A stretch of DNA of 64,000 nt from Oscillatoria salina IIICB1 (GCF_020144665.1 NZ_JAAHBQ010000036.1:370-64369), one strand, 5' to 3'. Shown: positions 9,408 to 22,571, counted from the stretch's first letter. A program made the numbers and translations. Notes: generated by a model not told the origin, from the letters alone.

Positions 9408-9515
9408 ATTGGTGACTGGGAATTGGGGGAATTGAAAGACAAGGGGGATAAACTGCTAGCTAATTGAACTGGTACTGATAACTGGTCACTGATAACAGAA
9501 CCAAGTCGCCAATCC
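9408..9515. repeat. Short tandem repeats upstream of a peptidoglycan-binding gene
   Basis: The 230-bp gap contains GGTGACTGGGAATTGGGG-type and GATAACTGGTCACTG-type repeats like those at 5.9 and 7.4 kb, followed by CCAATCCCCATTTCC. From 9520 to 9600 the DNA is AT-rich and free of repeats and presumably holds the promoter of the next gene. Confidence 0.75.
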
Positions 9516-9600
9516 CCATTTCCGAAAATTGAGGCTATATTGTAGTTGACCTTGTTAATTTATACAACTGTAGAATTTCGGAAAAATTAAAAGTAAAATT

Positions 9601-10575
9601 ATGGAATCACTCGCCTACTTACATTTAGCTGAAGCCTACGAAGACCCAAACCTGGAAACTCTCGAAATTGTCTTGTTTAAAGGTTGGGATTGGCAGAAAA
9701 TTAACTCTCGGTCGATTCAGATTGTCTCGTTATTGCTAGCTATTTCTTTAATCAGTCTTACTAACGCTGCTTCAGCGTTACAAAGAGGCGATCGCGGTTC
9801 AGAGGTTACTAGACTGCAAAATGCTCTCAAACAAATCGGTTTATTCCCGACCAGTGTTAGATCTACCGGATACTACGGAGAGATTACGGAAAAGGCAGTT
9901 AGAGATTTTCAACAAGCTATTGGACTTATCCCAGTAGATGGAATCGCTGGACCGCAAACCTTAAGCGCACTTTATGATTATGGTTATGGCTTTCCGACAC
10001 AGCCTTCGCTTCCAACTACTCCTCAATATATAGAATTAAGACCGGGCAGTCAGGGTTCGGAAGTGATTAAGTTGCAAGAAGCTTTGCGAGAGCAAGGTTA
10101 TTATCCTCGCTTTCCGAATGGTAGTTATGACTATCTCACGGAGGAGGCTGTAAGAAACTATCAAAGTGGTATTAATTTAACTCCTACGGGGATCGCCGAT
10201 CGCTATACTTTAGCTTTACTCTACGGTAATGAGAGTGAGTCTGCGTCAGCACCGATTCGAGAAGTTGTAGTTAATTCCGATGTTTCCACAGTACCAAGAT
10301 TTCCTTACCCGGTTGCTTCTATCGAACAACCGCCTGTTTTCTCATCTTTACCTAATGACTCTAGTCTAATTACATCATCACCCTACTGTCGTCGTGTAGA
10401 AACGATTAGCGGACGTAGGTTAAATCGGCGATCGCAACCTACAACTGCTAGTGCGATAATTGGCAAAATACCTAATGGTTCTATCGTCGAAATTGCTAAC
10501 CTTGGTAGCAATGGCTGGGTTCCTCTGCGAGATGGTGGTTATGTTTCCGCAGATTATCTGAAACAATGTTTGTAG
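9601..10575 (+). CDS. Peptidoglycan-binding protein with two PG_binding_1 domains and an SH3-like domain
   Basis: First of three paralogues. The 324-residue protein opens with MESLAYLHLAEAYED, an N-terminal signature shared by all three, followed by a membrane segment near residues 38-58. Two PG_binding_1 domains follow: GDRGSEVTRLQNALKQIG near 62-79 through VDGIAGPQTLSALY near 113-126, and GSQGSEVIKLQEALREQG near 149-166. A bacterial SH3-like domain is near 260-324 (RRLNRRSQPTTAS, IVEIANLGSNGWVPL). The layout predicts a short cytoplasmic tail, one membrane helix and wall-facing binding domains. No catalytic domain is present, so the role is wall anchoring or recognition, not hydrolysis (inference). 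It is separated from the next paralogue by 98 bp containing HIP1 sites. Confidence 0.85.
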   Translation: MESLAYLHLAEAYEDPNLETLEIVLFKGWDWQKINSRSIQIVSLLLAISLISLTNAASALQRGDRGSEVTRLQNALKQIGLFPTSVRSTGYYGEITEKAVRDFQQAIGLIPVDGIAGPQTLSALYDYGYGFPTQPSLPTTPQYIELRPGSQGSEVIKLQEALREQGYYPRFPNGSYDYLTEEAVRNYQSGINLTPTGIADRYTLALLYGNESESASAPIREVVVNSDVSTVPRFPYPVASIEQPPVFSSLPNDSSLITSSPYCRRVETISGRRLNRRSQPTTASAIIGKIPNGSIVEIANLGSNGWVPLRDGGYVSADYLKQCL

Positions 10576-10673
10576 AAGCGGTCGAACACAGCCGAAACTG
10601 AGTTAAAAATTAGTCGCGATCGCTAAGTGAAATTACGCTTAAATAGTTGTAGCGATCGCGGGAGAGCAAACTT

Positions 10674-11159
10674 ATGGAAACACTAGCTTATCTACATCTG
10701 GCTGAAGCTTACGAAGATTCTGCCAAAACTTGGTTGACCGGGCTGAACTGGCAGAAAATTGGTTCTGGTTGGATTAAATTGTTAGCGGCAATTCTAGCTG
10801 TCTCAATTTTGAGTGTGACTAGTAAGGTAATGGCTTTGCAAAGAGGATCTCAGTCAGTTTCGGTGGTGCAACTGCAAAATACTCTCAAAGTACAAGGCTT
10901 TTTTCCCGCTAATGTCCCTTCTACAGGCTACTACGGTGCGACAACCGAAACCGCAGTCAGAAACTATCAACAAGCCGCCGGGCTTGCTGTAGACGGCATT
11001 GCTGGGGCGAGAACTCTCGAAAAACTCTACGGTAGAACAACCGCCCCAGTCCAAACAAGCAACTGTCGCCTCCGAGGTTATAAAAGCGATCGAAGCCGCG
11101 ATCGCCCTCAACTTAACTTCAAAACACCCGAAAAATGGCATCTCAGCCAATGGTACTGA
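10674..11159 (+). CDS. Peptidoglycan-binding protein, short paralogue without SH3 domain
   Basis: Second paralogue, 161 residues: METLAYLHLAEAYED signature, a membrane segment near residues 35-55 and one PG_binding_1 domain (GSQSVSVVQLQNTLKVQG to VDGIAGARTLEKLYG, about 59-122). After that the reading frame continues with about 38 basic residues (CRLRGYKSDRSRDRP) that resemble neither an SH3 domain nor the paralogues. One other frame stays open to about 11173 across the same stretch and reads more protein-like (ATVASEVIKAIEAAIALN), so a frameshift near 11050 is possible. The C-terminal SH3-like domain seen in both neighbours is absent either way. The gene is probably derived by duplication and has lost or replaced its 3' end. 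Confidence 0.75.
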   Translation: METLAYLHLAEAYEDSAKTWLTGLNWQKIGSGWIKLLAAILAVSILSVTSKVMALQRGSQSVSVVQLQNTLKVQGFFPANVPSTGYYGATTETAVRNYQQAAGLAVDGIAGARTLEKLYGRTTAPVQTSNCRLRGYKSDRSRDRPQLNFKTPEKWHLSQWY

Positions 11160-11252
11160 AATTAGTTGCAAATAATCATAAAAATTGAGGTTAAATAAAT
11201 ATAACTCAAGATAATCAATATAAATTGGAAACAATATATTTAGGAGCTAACA

Positions 11253-11858
11253 GTGGAAGCATTTGCCTATCTTCAAATTGCACAAGCTTATGAAAGCAAA
11301 ATCTATCACGATCGCGAACTGACCTTACTTGATGGACTTGACTGGCGCACTATTCGTTCTGGTTGGTATCTGACAATTTCGGTTTTCCTAGCTCTCTCTA
11401 CTCTTAGCATTGCTAAAAGTGCAATGGCACTGCAAAGAGGCGATCGCGGACCTTCGGTAGTTGAATTGCAAAATAGCCTTAAACTCCAAGGTGTCTTTCC
11501 TCCAGATTTAGAGTCTACAGGTTACTATGGTCCAACAACCGAAGATGCAGTAGCCACTTATCAACGCCTCAATAGTATCCCCGCAGATGGCGTTGCTGGT
11601 TTGCTAACTCTGGAAACTCTCTATGGTTACAGACGACCAGATCCGATTATTGAACCAGAAGAAAACTACTGCCGTCGCGTAGCTACTAAAGGTGCGAGGC
11701 TGAATATTCGCTCGCAACCGACTACAAATTCCAGGATTATTGGTAAACTACCTCAAGGAACTCAGATTGTAATTGAAAATCGGGGTAGTTATGGTTGGGT
11801 TCCTCTTTCTAATGGTGGTTATGTCTCTTCAGCATATCTCGGCTATTGCCTGGAGTAA
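11253..11858 (+). CDS. Peptidoglycan-binding protein with one PG_binding_1 domain and an SH3-like domain
   Basis: Third paralogue, 201 residues, with a GTG start at 11253. It opens with a diverged form of the shared N-terminal signature (EAFAYLQIAQAYES), then a membrane segment near residues 40-60 and a PG_binding_1 domain (GDRGPSVVELQNSLKLQG near 64-81, to ADGVAGLLTLETLYG near 113-127). The SH3-like domain is near 140-200 (RLNIRSQPTTNSRIIG, GYGWVPL-like NRGSYGWVPLSNG). It is preceded by TAGGAG at a suitable distance. The three genes stand in tandem on the plus strand, consistent with local duplication and different domain gain or loss. Role as for the first paralogue. Confidence 0.85.
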   Translation: MEAFAYLQIAQAYESKIYHDRELTLLDGLDWRTIRSGWYLTISVFLALSTLSIAKSAMALQRGDRGPSVVELQNSLKLQGVFPPDLESTGYYGPTTEDAVATYQRLNSIPADGVAGLLTLETLYGYRRPDPIIEPEENYCRRVATKGARLNIRSQPTTNSRIIGKLPQGTQIVIENRGSYGWVPLSNGGYVSSAYLGYCLE

Positions 11859-12110
11859 TGGGGATTGGGGATTGGTGATTGGGAAGAGGGGGAAGACAAG
11901 GAGGAATTAAACTATCAACTGTTAACTGGTCACTGATTCTCCTCTTCCCCAAAAATAAATCTCTTGACAAATTTATATTTATGTGCTAAGAAAAAGTTTA
12001 CAGCGAAAGAGAACCGAGTAGCAAATCAGAACGAAAATTCTTTCAACGCAGATGAAAAAGTAAAACATCTGCGTTTATCCGTGTTTATCTGTGGTTCCTA
12101 CTCTTGAAAC
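11859..12110. repeat. Mixed dispersed repeats between the peptidoglycan-binding gene and alaS
   Basis: The 320-bp gap before alaS begins with GGGGATTGGTGATTG heptamer-type repeats (11860-11885), a GA-rich block and ACTGTTAACTGGTCACTG (11910-11935). Around 12050-12110 lies CATCTGCGTTTATCCGTG and following bases, resembling a dispersed repeat seen in many cyanobacterial genomes (recognition from memory). The last 70 bp are AT-rich and probably carry the alaS promoter; no specific motif was identified. Confidence 0.6.
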
Positions 12111-12178
12111 TAGCTGTCAGACAAAACAAAATGTAACAATACTAAATAGTAGAACTAGATTTTTTAGATTAGAAAATT

Positions 12179-14824
12179 ATGAGTTACTCTCCCCAATATC
12201 TTAGCGGTAGTGAAATTCGGCAAAAATTTCTCGAATTTTACTCAGAACGACAGCATAAAATCTTACCTAGCGCTTCGTTAGTACCTGACGATCCCACAGT
12301 CCTATTAACGATCGCCGGAATGTTACCATTTAAGCCCATTTTCCTCGGACAAAAAAAAGCAGAATGCGATCGCGCGACAACTTCCCAAAAGTGTATCCGC
12401 ACTAATGATATCGAAAATGTGGGACGGACAGCGCGACATCATACATTTTTCGAGATGTTGGGTAATTTTAGCTTTGGAGATTATTTTAAAGAACAGGCGA
12501 TCGCTTGGGCTTGGGAACTCTCAACTAAAGTTTTTGGGCTACCCCCGGAACGTTTAATTCCCAGTGTCTATGAAGAAGATGACGAAGCATTTGCAATTTG
12601 GCGAGATCAAATCGGCATTCCCGAACATCGCATTCAACGCATGGGAGAAGAAGATAACTTTTGGAATGCAGGTTCTACAGGTCCTTGCGGTCCTTGTTCG
12701 GAAATTTATTATGATTTTCATCCCGAAAAAGGAGACAAAAACATCGATCTCGAAGATGACACCAGATTTATCGAATTTTATAACCTGGTGTTCATGCAAT
12801 ATAATCGCGATGCCGAAGGTAATTTAACTCCGCTAAAAAATAAGAATATTGACACCGGAATGGGTTTAGAAAGGATGGCGCAAATTTTGCAAGCCGTCCC
12901 CAATAATTATGAAACAGATTTAATTTTCCCTCTACTCAAATCCGCAGCCGAACTTGCTGAAATTAACTACCAAAAAGCGGACGAGAAAACCAAAGTATCC
13001 TTAAAAGTAATTGGGGATCATATTCGGGCGGTAGTCCACATGATTGCCGACGGAATTAGCGCCTCAAATACTGGTCGTGGCTACATTTTGCGGCGTTTAA
13101 TTCGTCGCGTAGTTCGTCACGGGCGCTTAATTGGGATTGAAGGAAAGTTTACCACTAAATTAGCAGAAGTTGCGATCGTGCTTTCAGAAACAGCTTATCC
13201 GAATGTTCGCGAACGAGAAGCTTATATCCAAACGGAACTAAAACGCGAGGAAACAGCTTTCTTGAAAACTCTGGAACGCGGTGAAAAGTTACTTGCAGAG
13301 GTAATCGCGAAAACTGCCAATCAATCGGAAAAAATAATTCCGGGAGAAGATGCTTTTGATTTATATGCTACCTATGGTTTTCCTCTGGAATTAACCGAAG
13401 AAATCGCTGCCGAACAAGGTTTTGAAGTTGACCTTGATGGCTTTGAACAAAAGATGAAAGAACATCAAGGTTTAGGAAATAAAGACCGCGAAACTATTGA
13501 TTTAACCGCCCAAGATATTTTGACGGAATTAGCAGCAGAAAGTAAAGCAACTGCGTTTTTAGGTTACACTGATTTAACTACCCAAGCCCAAATTATGGGA
13601 TTAGTAGTTAATAGCGAACAAGTAGAAACGGCGACGGCTGGTGAAGAAGTTCAAATAATCTTAGATGAAACCCCTTTCTATGCAGAATCAGGGGGACAAA
13701 TTGGCGATCGCGGTTATCTTTCTGGTGAGAATATTTTAGTTAGGATCGAAGATGTCCAAAAACAAGCTAATATTTTTGTTCATCACGGTCACATCGAACG
13801 GGGTACGATACATTTAGGCGATCCCGTTACAGCCCAAATCGATCGCGCTTGTCGTCGTCGCGCCCAAGCTAATCATACCGCAACTCATTTACTACAAGCG
13901 GCGCTGAAATTAATTATCGATCCCGGAATTTCTCAAGCTGGTTCTTTAGTGGCTTTTGACCGCTTACGCTTTGATTTTAACTGTCCTCGCGCCTTAACAC
14001 CAGAGGAAGTTCAGCAAGTCGAAGAACAAGTAAATACTTGGATTGCAGAAGCCCACGATGCGGATGTGAATATTATGCCCTTAGAAGAAGCAAAAGCCAA
14101 GGGCGCGATCGCGATGTTTGGGGAAAAATACGCTGACGAAGTACGAGTGATTGATTTTCCTGGGGTTTCGATGGAACTTTGCGGTGGTACTCATGTCAAG
14201 AATACAGCCGAAATAGGCGTATTTAAGATTATCTCCGAAACGGGAATTTCTTCCGGTGTTCGTCGCATCGAAGCCGTAGCTGGACCGGCAGTGTTAGACT
14301 ATCTCAAAGTAAGGGAAAATGTTGTCCGCTACCTCAGCGAACAATTTAAAGTTAAACCAGAAGAAGTTTGCGATCGCGTCAACGCTATCCAAAGCGAGTT
14401 AAAAGACACCCAGAAGCAACTCGCAGCAGTCAAAGAAGAATTGGCGATCGCGAAATCTGACCAATTATTATCGCAAACAGAAACCGTCGGCAACTTCCAA
14501 ATTTTAGTCGCCGAAATGGAAAACGCCGAACCCAATGCTTTAAAAACTGCCGCCGAACGTTTACAGCAAAAATTAGGCGAAGCCGCCGTAATTTTAGGTT
14601 CAATCCCTAGCGAAGATAAAGTTAGTTTAGTCGCTGCTTTTAGCCCGAAAATCAACAAAGAAAAGCAACTTCAGGCTGGAAAATTTATCGGCGGCATTGC
14701 CAAAATTTGCGGCGGAGGAGGCGGCGGACGACCGAATCTCGCCCAAGCTGGCGGACGCGATCCCAGTAAATTAAAAGAAGCTTTAGCTACTGCTAAACAG
14801 CAATTAATTGAAGGGTTGCAATAA
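12179..14824 (+). CDS. alaS: Alanyl-tRNA synthetase
   Basis: AlaS charges tRNA-Ala and edits mischarged Ser or Gly. At 881 residues it is full length. The class II catalytic core opens with [13 protein letters not shown] near residues 9-21 and includes the motif 2 region [15 protein letters not shown] near 68-82 and GMGLERM near 227-233. The editing domain has the HxxxH zinc motif in HTATHLLQA near 567-575 and CGGTHVKNT near 672-680. The C-terminal DHHA1 domain ends with the glycine-rich [15 protein letters not shown] near 847-861. The ATG start gives the usual N-terminus [11 protein letters not shown] hairpin terminator follows directly. Confidence 0.98.
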   Translation: MSYSPQYLSGSEIRQKFLEFYSERQHKILPSASLVPDDPTVLLTIAGMLPFKPIFLGQKKAECDRATTSQKCIRTNDIENVGRTARHHTFFEMLGNFSFGDYFKEQAIAWAWELSTKVFGLPPERLIPSVYEEDDEAFAIWRDQIGIPEHRIQRMGEEDNFWNAGSTGPCGPCSEIYYDFHPEKGDKNIDLEDDTRFIEFYNLVFMQYNRDAEGNLTPLKNKNIDTGMGLERMAQILQAVPNNYETDLIFPLLKSAAELAEINYQKADEKTKVSLKVIGDHIRAVVHMIADGISASNTGRGYILRRLIRRVVRHGRLIGIEGKFTTKLAEVAIVLSETAYPNVREREAYIQTELKREETAFLKTLERGEKLLAEVIAKTANQSEKIIPGEDAFDLYATYGFPLELTEEIAAEQGFEVDLDGFEQKMKEHQGLGNKDRETIDLTAQDILTELAAESKATAFLGYTDLTTQAQIMGLVVNSEQVETATAGEEVQIILDETPFYAESGGQIGDRGYLSGENILVRIEDVQKQANIFVHHGHIERGTIHLGDPVTAQIDRACRRRAQANHTATHLLQAALKLIIDPGISQAGSLVAFDRLRFDFNCPRALTPEEVQQVEEQVNTWIAEAHDADVNIMPLEEAKAKGAIAMFGEKYADEVRVIDFPGVSMELCGGTHVKNTAEIGVFKIISETGISSGVRRIEAVAGPAVLDYLKVRENVVRYLSEQFKVKPEEVCDRVNAIQSELKDTQKQLAAVKEELAIAKSDQLLSQTETVGNFQILVAEMENAEPNALKTAAERLQQKLGEAAVILGSIPSEDKVSLVAAFSPKINKEKQLQAGKFIGGIAKICGGGGGGRPNLAQAGGRDPSKLKEALATAKQQLIEGLQ

Positions 14825-14832
14825 GGTTTTTT

Positions 14833-14857
14833 AGGTGGGAATTTACCCACCTTTTTT
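14833..14857 (+). terminator. Rho-independent terminator of alaS
   Basis: AGGTGGG (14833-14839) and CCCACCT (14846-14852) form a perfect 7-bp stem with a six-base loop, followed by a T run to 14857. It begins 9 nt after the alaS stop codon. Confidence 0.88.
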
Positions 14858-14903
14858 GATATTATTTTCTCAGTGAGGAACAGAAAAATTGCTGACAAAT
14901 TAA

Positions 14904-15125
14904 GCGAGAGAAAATCAGCAACGGCTTTTTGATTTAGAAGAATTGCAAACTTTGCAAAAACAACTTTCTGGCGAATATAAAATCCTCAAAGATGAACGCA
15001 AAACTAACTTCAATGTTATTGAATTATTTGCTAGTTGTGGAGGAATGGCTTTAGGGTTAGAAAATGCTGGTTGGCAAACAAAATTACTTGTAAAAATTGA
15101 CAAAAATTGTGTTAATACCTTTTAA
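14904..15125 (+). pseudogene. N-terminal remnant of a DNA cytosine-5 methyltransferase
   Basis: A single frame, open from about 14904 and possibly initiated at TTG 14943, encodes LQTLQKQLSGEYKILKDER followed by VIELFASCGGMALGLENAGW and KIDKNCVNTF. This matches motif I (FAGxGG) and motif II of C5 DNA methyltransferases, where the Gly after Ala is here Ser. It stops at TAA 15123. No PC catalytic motif (IV) or later motif was seen in the 690 bp downstream, so at least 80% of the gene is missing. It is a decayed fragment, probably of a restriction-modification gene. It sits between alaS and the geosmin synthase gene and may mark an old insertion or deletion boundary. Confidence 0.8.
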
Positions 15126-18069
<2,944 letters not shown>

Positions 18070-18112
18070 CTCAAATTAGTTTTTGACAACAGTTAGGCAA
18101 TGGAGACTAATT

Positions 18113-19522
18113 ATGACAGATGCAGCAAATACCCCTGCGGAAATTCTTGAGAATCAACAACAAATGAGTCTGAGTAAAGAGGGGGCGCGTAATTTAGCCA
18201 CCACGACGAAAACTCAGCCACAGATGCAAGGCATTACCTCGCGGTGGTTGTTAAAGCTGCTGCCTTGGGTAGATGTGGTTGGCGGTACTTATCGAGTTAA
18301 CCGTCGGATGACTTATACTGTCGGCGATGGACGAGTCAGCTTTACCACTACGGGCGCTGAAGTGCGGGTAATTCCTCAAGAACTTGGCGAACTGCCCTTG
18401 TTACGAGGTTTTGACGATGTTGAGGTGTTAAATGCCTTAGCGGAGCGATTTGTCCAGCAAGAGTTTGCACCGGGTGATGTAATTGTCCAGGCGGGTCAAG
18501 CAGCCGATCGCGTGTTACTGATTGCTCATGGTAAAGTCAATCAGATTGGAGCGGGAAAGTATGACGAGCAAACTGTGTTGGGCGTGCTGGCTGATGGAGA
18601 TCATTTTGGCGACCAAGCGATCGCTCTATCCGAAGATACTTGGGATGTTACCCTAGTCGCCATTACCAGTTGTATAGTGCTGTCTCTGCCGCAACAAGCT
18701 TTTGAAGAATTGGTGAACCAATCCGAGAGCTTACAAACTCAGGTCGATCGTTTCCGCACTCTTGTCAATCAACCTAAAAATGAAGAAGGAGAAGCTTCAA
18801 TTGAGGTAGCTTCCGGACATGAAGGAGAAACAGAGCTTCCTGGAACCTTTGCTGATTATGAAATGGCTCCACGGGAGTATGAGTTGAGCGTCGCGCAAAC
18901 GATTTTGCGAGTAAATACCCGCATCACTGACTTGTACAGCGAACCGATGAATCAAACTGAGGAGCAATTACGGTTAACTATCGAAGCCTTGCGCGAACGT
19001 CAGGAACATGAAATGATGAATAACCGCGATTTCGGGCTTTTGCACAACGCCGACCTCAAACAACGTATCTTTACTCGCACCGGTCCGCCGACTCCCGATG
19101 ACCTTGACGAACTGATCTCAATTGTTTGGAAAGAACCAAGCTTTTTCCTCGCTCCTCCCCGCGCGATCGCTGCTTTTGGTCGGGAGTGCAACCGCCGGGG
19201 ACTTTATCCCCAGCCTATTGTGATGGGTAACAGTGCAATTCCGTCTTGGCGCGGTATTCCGATCTACCCCTGTAATAAGATTCCCGTAACGAAAAACCGC
19301 ACTAGCTCGATCGTCTTAATGCGTGCGGGAGTAGCTAACCAGGGTGTAATTGGGCTACATAAAACTGGTATTCCTGATGAATACCAACCCAGTTTGTCTG
19401 TCCGATTCATGGGTATTAACGAGAAAGCGATTATTTCTTACTTAGTTAGTGCCTATTATTCAGTAGCCGTTCTCGTCCCTGATGCACTGGGTATCCTTGA
19501 AGATGTGGAAATTGGTCGCTAG
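18113..19522 (+). CDS. EshA-like/family 2B encapsulin shell protein with cyclic-nucleotide-binding-like domain (copy 1)
   Basis: Start ATG 18113 is chosen over an upstream in-frame ATG at 18083 because it has a TGGAGA ribosome site and matches the start of the paralogue (MTDA). The 469-residue protein has an N-terminal arm ([15 protein letters not shown] near residues 25-39). A Crp-type domain lies at about 95-215, with [16 protein letters not shown] near 155-170. A C-terminal region at about 255-469 resembles the HK97-fold part of family 2 encapsulins ([68 protein letters not shown]). Family 2B shells carry such an inserted domain and often accompany terpene cyclases. No DNA-binding helix-turn-helix is seen, so it is not a Crp regulator. 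Expected role: assemble a shell around geosmin synthase (inference). The cassette Arg that contacts cNMP phosphate is absent (DTWDVT). Confidence 0.85.
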   Translation: MTDAANTPAEILENQQQMSLSKEGARNLATTTKTQPQMQGITSRWLLKLLPWVDVVGGTYRVNRRMTYTVGDGRVSFTTTGAEVRVIPQELGELPLLRGFDDVEVLNALAERFVQQEFAPGDVIVQAGQAADRVLLIAHGKVNQIGAGKYDEQTVLGVLADGDHFGDQAIALSEDTWDVTLVAITSCIVLSLPQQAFEELVNQSESLQTQVDRFRTLVNQPKNEEGEASIEVASGHEGETELPGTFADYEMAPREYELSVAQTILRVNTRITDLYSEPMNQTEEQLRLTIEALRERQEHEMMNNRDFGLLHNADLKQRIFTRTGPPTPDDLDELISIVWKEPSFFLAPPRAIAAFGRECNRRGLYPQPIVMGNSAIPSWRGIPIYPCNKIPVTKNRTSSIVLMRAGVANQGVIGLHKTGIPDEYQPSLSVRFMGINEKAIISYLVSAYYSVAVLVPDALGILEDVEIGR

Positions 19523-19738
19523 GAAGAATGATTAAATACCTGTTTGGCTAGTTACTTGGTTTGAACGTACCCCAACTAAATTGAAGCTCGAGTTGGGGGT
19601 TCGTTTCCCAGTCAAGACTTACTAGCTTTTTGGCTAATATCTGAGCGTTTTCTGAGAGTTACCAACTGGGTGCTGAGTAAAACCTTAATCAAATCAAGCA
19701 ATCAAAATTAGTTAGTTATTAACTACAAGAGTTAGATT

Positions 19739-21148
19739 ATGACAGATGCTTCGAGAGGATCGAATTTAGAATTTGAGAACGAGCAACCGCAAATGAGCTT
19801 GGGAAAGGCGGTGGCACGTAATTTAGCAACAACGACAAAAACCCAGCCGCAGATGCAGGACATTACTCCGCGGTGGTTGTTAAAGATGTTGCCTTGGGTA
19901 GATGTAGTTGGCGGTACTTATCAAGTTAACCGTCGCTTGACTTATACCCTCAAAGATAAACGAGTTAGCTTTATTAATACTGGGGCTGAAGTGCGGGTAA
20001 TTCCCCAAGAACTTAGCGAACTGCCCTTGCTGCAAGGATTTGAAGATAGGAAGGTGTTGAATGCCTTAGCAGAGCGATTTGTCCAGCAAGAGTTTGCATC
20101 TGGTGAGGCGATCGTCGAGGAGGGTCAACCCGTCGATCGCGTGTTGCTGATTGCTCATGGTAAAGTCAATAAGATTAAGGCGGGAAAGTATGATGAAGAA
20201 GCTTTACGAGCTATACTAGCTGACGGAGACTATTTTGGAGACCAGGCGATCGCCGAATCCCAAGATACTTGGGATGTTACTCTCAGAGCAATTACGCGCT
20301 GTACGGTGTTGGTACTTTCGCAACAGGCGTTTCAAGAGGTACTTAACCAATCTGAGGCTTTGCAAACTCAGGTAGATCGCTTTAGAGCTAAGTTGAGACA
20401 ACCTCAGGACAAAAACAATCAAGCGGAGATCGCGATTTCCACAGGTCATACTGAAGAAACCGAGCTACCAAGGACATTTGTTGATTATGACATCGCACCG
20501 CGCGAGTATGAGTTGAGTGTAGCTCAAACTATTTTGCAAGTAAACGTGCGAGTTGCTGACCTCTACAGCGAACCCATGAATCAGACTGAGCAACAACTAC
20601 GACTGACGATTGAGGCTTTGCGGGAACGGCAAGAATACGAAATGATTAACAATCGTGACTTTGGGCTACTACATAATGCTGACCTCAAGCAACGTCTTTT
20701 TACCCGCACAGGTCCGCCGACTCCAGATGACCTCGACGAACTGTTCTCTCGACGGAGGAAAACTCATTTCTTCCTAGCCCACCCTCGCGCGATCGCTGCT
20801 TTTGGTCGGGAATGCAACCGTCGGGGTATCTATCCTCAAGCTACTGAAGTCAATGGACAGAAAGTACAAGCTTGGCGCCACTGTCCGATCTTTCCCTGCA
20901 ACAAAATTCCGATTACTAAGGAGCGCACTAGCTCTATCCTCGCGCTTCGTGTCGGAGAAAAACATCAAGGTGTAGTTGGGCTACACAAAACTGGCATCCC
21001 TGACGAATATCAACCTAGTTTATCTGTCCGGTTTATGGGCATTAACGAAAAAGCTATTATTTCGTACCTCATTAGTGTCTACTATTCTACAGCAGTTCTC
21101 ATCCCCGACGCATTGGGCGTTCTCGAAAATGTCGAAATCGGTCTTTAA
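19739..21148 (+). CDS. EshA-like/family 2B encapsulin shell protein with cyclic-nucleotide-binding-like domain (copy 2)
   Basis: 469 residues, highly similar to copy 1 along its whole length: arm [15 protein letters not shown], Crp-like domain with [16 protein letters not shown], and HK97-like C-terminus with [11 protein letters not shown]-type and [17 protein letters not shown] motifs. Differences cluster in the domain linker (about 215-250) and around residues 325-345 and 355-365 ([14 protein letters not shown] versus [15 protein letters not shown]), which in an encapsulin could lie at subunit contacts. It also lacks the phosphate-binding Arg (QDTWDVT). It is 216 bp downstream of copy 1 on the same strand. 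Two related shell genes behind one terpene synthase is the pattern expected for a two-component shell; alternatively the second could be a regulatory or minor shell protein. Confidence 0.85.
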   Translation: MTDASRGSNLEFENEQPQMSLGKAVARNLATTTKTQPQMQDITPRWLLKMLPWVDVVGGTYQVNRRLTYTLKDKRVSFINTGAEVRVIPQELSELPLLQGFEDRKVLNALAERFVQQEFASGEAIVEEGQPVDRVLLIAHGKVNKIKAGKYDEEALRAILADGDYFGDQAIAESQDTWDVTLRAITRCTVLVLSQQAFQEVLNQSEALQTQVDRFRAKLRQPQDKNNQAEIAISTGHTEETELPRTFVDYDIAPREYELSVAQTILQVNVRVADLYSEPMNQTEQQLRLTIEALRERQEYEMINNRDFGLLHNADLKQRLFTRTGPPTPDDLDELFSRRRKTHFFLAHPRAIAAFGRECNRRGIYPQATEVNGQKVQAWRHCPIFPCNKIPITKERTSSILALRVGEKHQGVVGLHKTGIPDEYQPSLSVRFMGINEKAIISYLISVYYSTAVLIPDALGVLENVEIGL

Positions 21149-21353
21149 ACTTACCACCAATAAGCAGGTTTAAAGTCCCGTCTTCTCTAGAATAATTAGT
21201 CGATATTTACCCCTGAGTTCTCTGGCGATCGCTAGATAAGTTCCGCTAACATTAAACACAAAAACCCTGTGATTTTATCCAGGGTTAGAAGATCGAACCG
21301 TACAGCAAGCGAAAATTCGTAATTTTATATTTTGTGAAATTGAGGATGATGAA

Positions 21354-22202
21354 ATGAGTATTGCCTGGGAAAATTCAACGAATAAAGGAACTTCAATGTT
21401 AAAGCTTATCCATCAATTTCAAAGCGAATTACTTTTTAAGGATAATTATCTCAATTGGTTTTTCGCGCCATCTTTAATCGACTCTCTTCAAAAAAAACCT
21501 CCCAATATTGACGAACTAGAAGTCTTTCAAAGAATTGCTTATTGGTACATCCTTGTTAGAGAAAAGTACGGTGATGAAGTAATTGAAGCCTCAATTAAAG
21601 CTGGATGTAAGCAGCTTCTTCTGCTAGGTTCTGGTTATGATACTAGATTTTTTCGTCTGGCTTCTATTCAAAATAACTCAGTTAAAACTTTTGAGATTGA
21701 TTTACCGGAGACTATTAATGATAAAAAGAAATGCTTAATTGCCAAATTAAAAATTATTCCTCATGGTTTGTCGCTCATTTCTCTCGATCTGAATAAAGAT
21801 AATCTCAACAGCCTTGTTGACTATGGCTTTGAAAGTGAAATTCCCACAATCTATATTTGGCAAGGAGTTAGCTACTATTTAACCCAAGAAAGCATTGATA
21901 AAGTTTTGGATTATATCAAAAAGCAGATGACCCCTAATTCGGTGTTTGTTTTTGACTGTTGTTCGCCGCTAATGACATTTAAAAACGATCGAGTTCCCGG
22001 AATAAATTCTAATATCGAGCGACTTGCTGAAATCGGGGAACCCTATCGTTTTGGTATGTATAGCGATGAAATGGAATTGTGGTTAAGAGAGAAAGGTTTT
22101 CAAAATATACAAATTTTACAACAAAATGATTTAGAGGAAAGGTTTCTTGAAAGACGAACCTTACCAGATAATATGTGGTATGTAGTCACCATTAAAGCAT
22201 AG
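21354..22202 (+). CDS. Class I SAM-dependent methyltransferase, PPM1/LCMT (TIGR00027-like) family
   Basis: 282 residues. The fold is that of leucine carboxyl methyltransferase-like enzymes, which in bacteria methylate small-molecule carboxylates or hydroxyls. Visible motifs: LLLLGSGYDTRFFRL near residues 88-102 (SAM site; GxGxDxR), TFEIDLPETINDKK near 112-125 (acidic ribose contact), and PTIYIWQGVSYYLT near 163-176. A GAGGA site precedes ATG 21354. It lies 205 bp after the second shell gene on the same strand; that gap contains an inverted repeat (AACCCTG, CAGGGTT near 21264-21287), so co-transcription with geoA is uncertain. It may modify a secondary metabolite, but no substrate can be named. 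No evidence links it to the C-methylation used for 2-methylisoborneol. Confidence 0.82.
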   Translation: MSIAWENSTNKGTSMLKLIHQFQSELLFKDNYLNWFFAPSLIDSLQKKPPNIDELEVFQRIAYWYILVREKYGDEVIEASIKAGCKQLLLLGSGYDTRFFRLASIQNNSVKTFEIDLPETINDKKKCLIAKLKIIPHGLSLISLDLNKDNLNSLVDYGFESEIPTIYIWQGVSYYLTQESIDKVLDYIKKQMTPNSVFVFDCCSPLMTFKNDRVPGINSNIERLAEIGEPYRFGMYSDEMELWLREKGFQNIQILQQNDLEERFLERRTLPDNMWYVVTIKA

Positions 22203-22571
22203 TTACTTAATCATTCATTTGCAATGAGGACGATTTAAGTAACAAATAAATTCTGCGATCGCTGCCGATGTAGGAGCATCATTAATTTTCATCACTGCTA
22301 CATTCCTCACTCACCGATTGTAATACGAAAAACCAAATTTGGCTTTGGACAGGAAAACCTCTACTCTTCTACGTTTCGGAAAATACTCGAATATTCAATC
22401 TTTTTTGGCTAAATTGACTATAGTTTCCAACTCTTACTGAAAATGCTTCTAAAATCTCTCTTTATCGGCAAATTATATCTTAATTGTTCAAGGTTTTAAA
22501 TCTTCATAAATATTCCTCGACATAAATAATTTTTCGAGGTAAATTAAAAAAAAATAAAAAGTTGTCGTCAG
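22203..22571. other. 369-bp intergenic region upstream of the two-partner secretion operon
   Basis: No gene, repeat array or RNA was recognised. One HIP1 site lies at 22256. The region becomes strongly AT-rich toward 22571 (runs such as AAAAAAAATAAAAAG), consistent with a promoter for the exoprotein gene, but no -10/-35 pair can be named with confidence. Confidence 0.45.

Noticed and set aside
18113-21148. Crp-family transcription regulators
   Set aside because: No helix-turn-helix follows the cNMP-like domain; the C-terminal half instead resembles family 2 encapsulin shells.
21262-21290. Terminator after the second shell gene
   Set aside because: The AACCCTG/CAGGGTT stem has no T run on the plus strand; the T run is only on the minus strand, where no gene ends.
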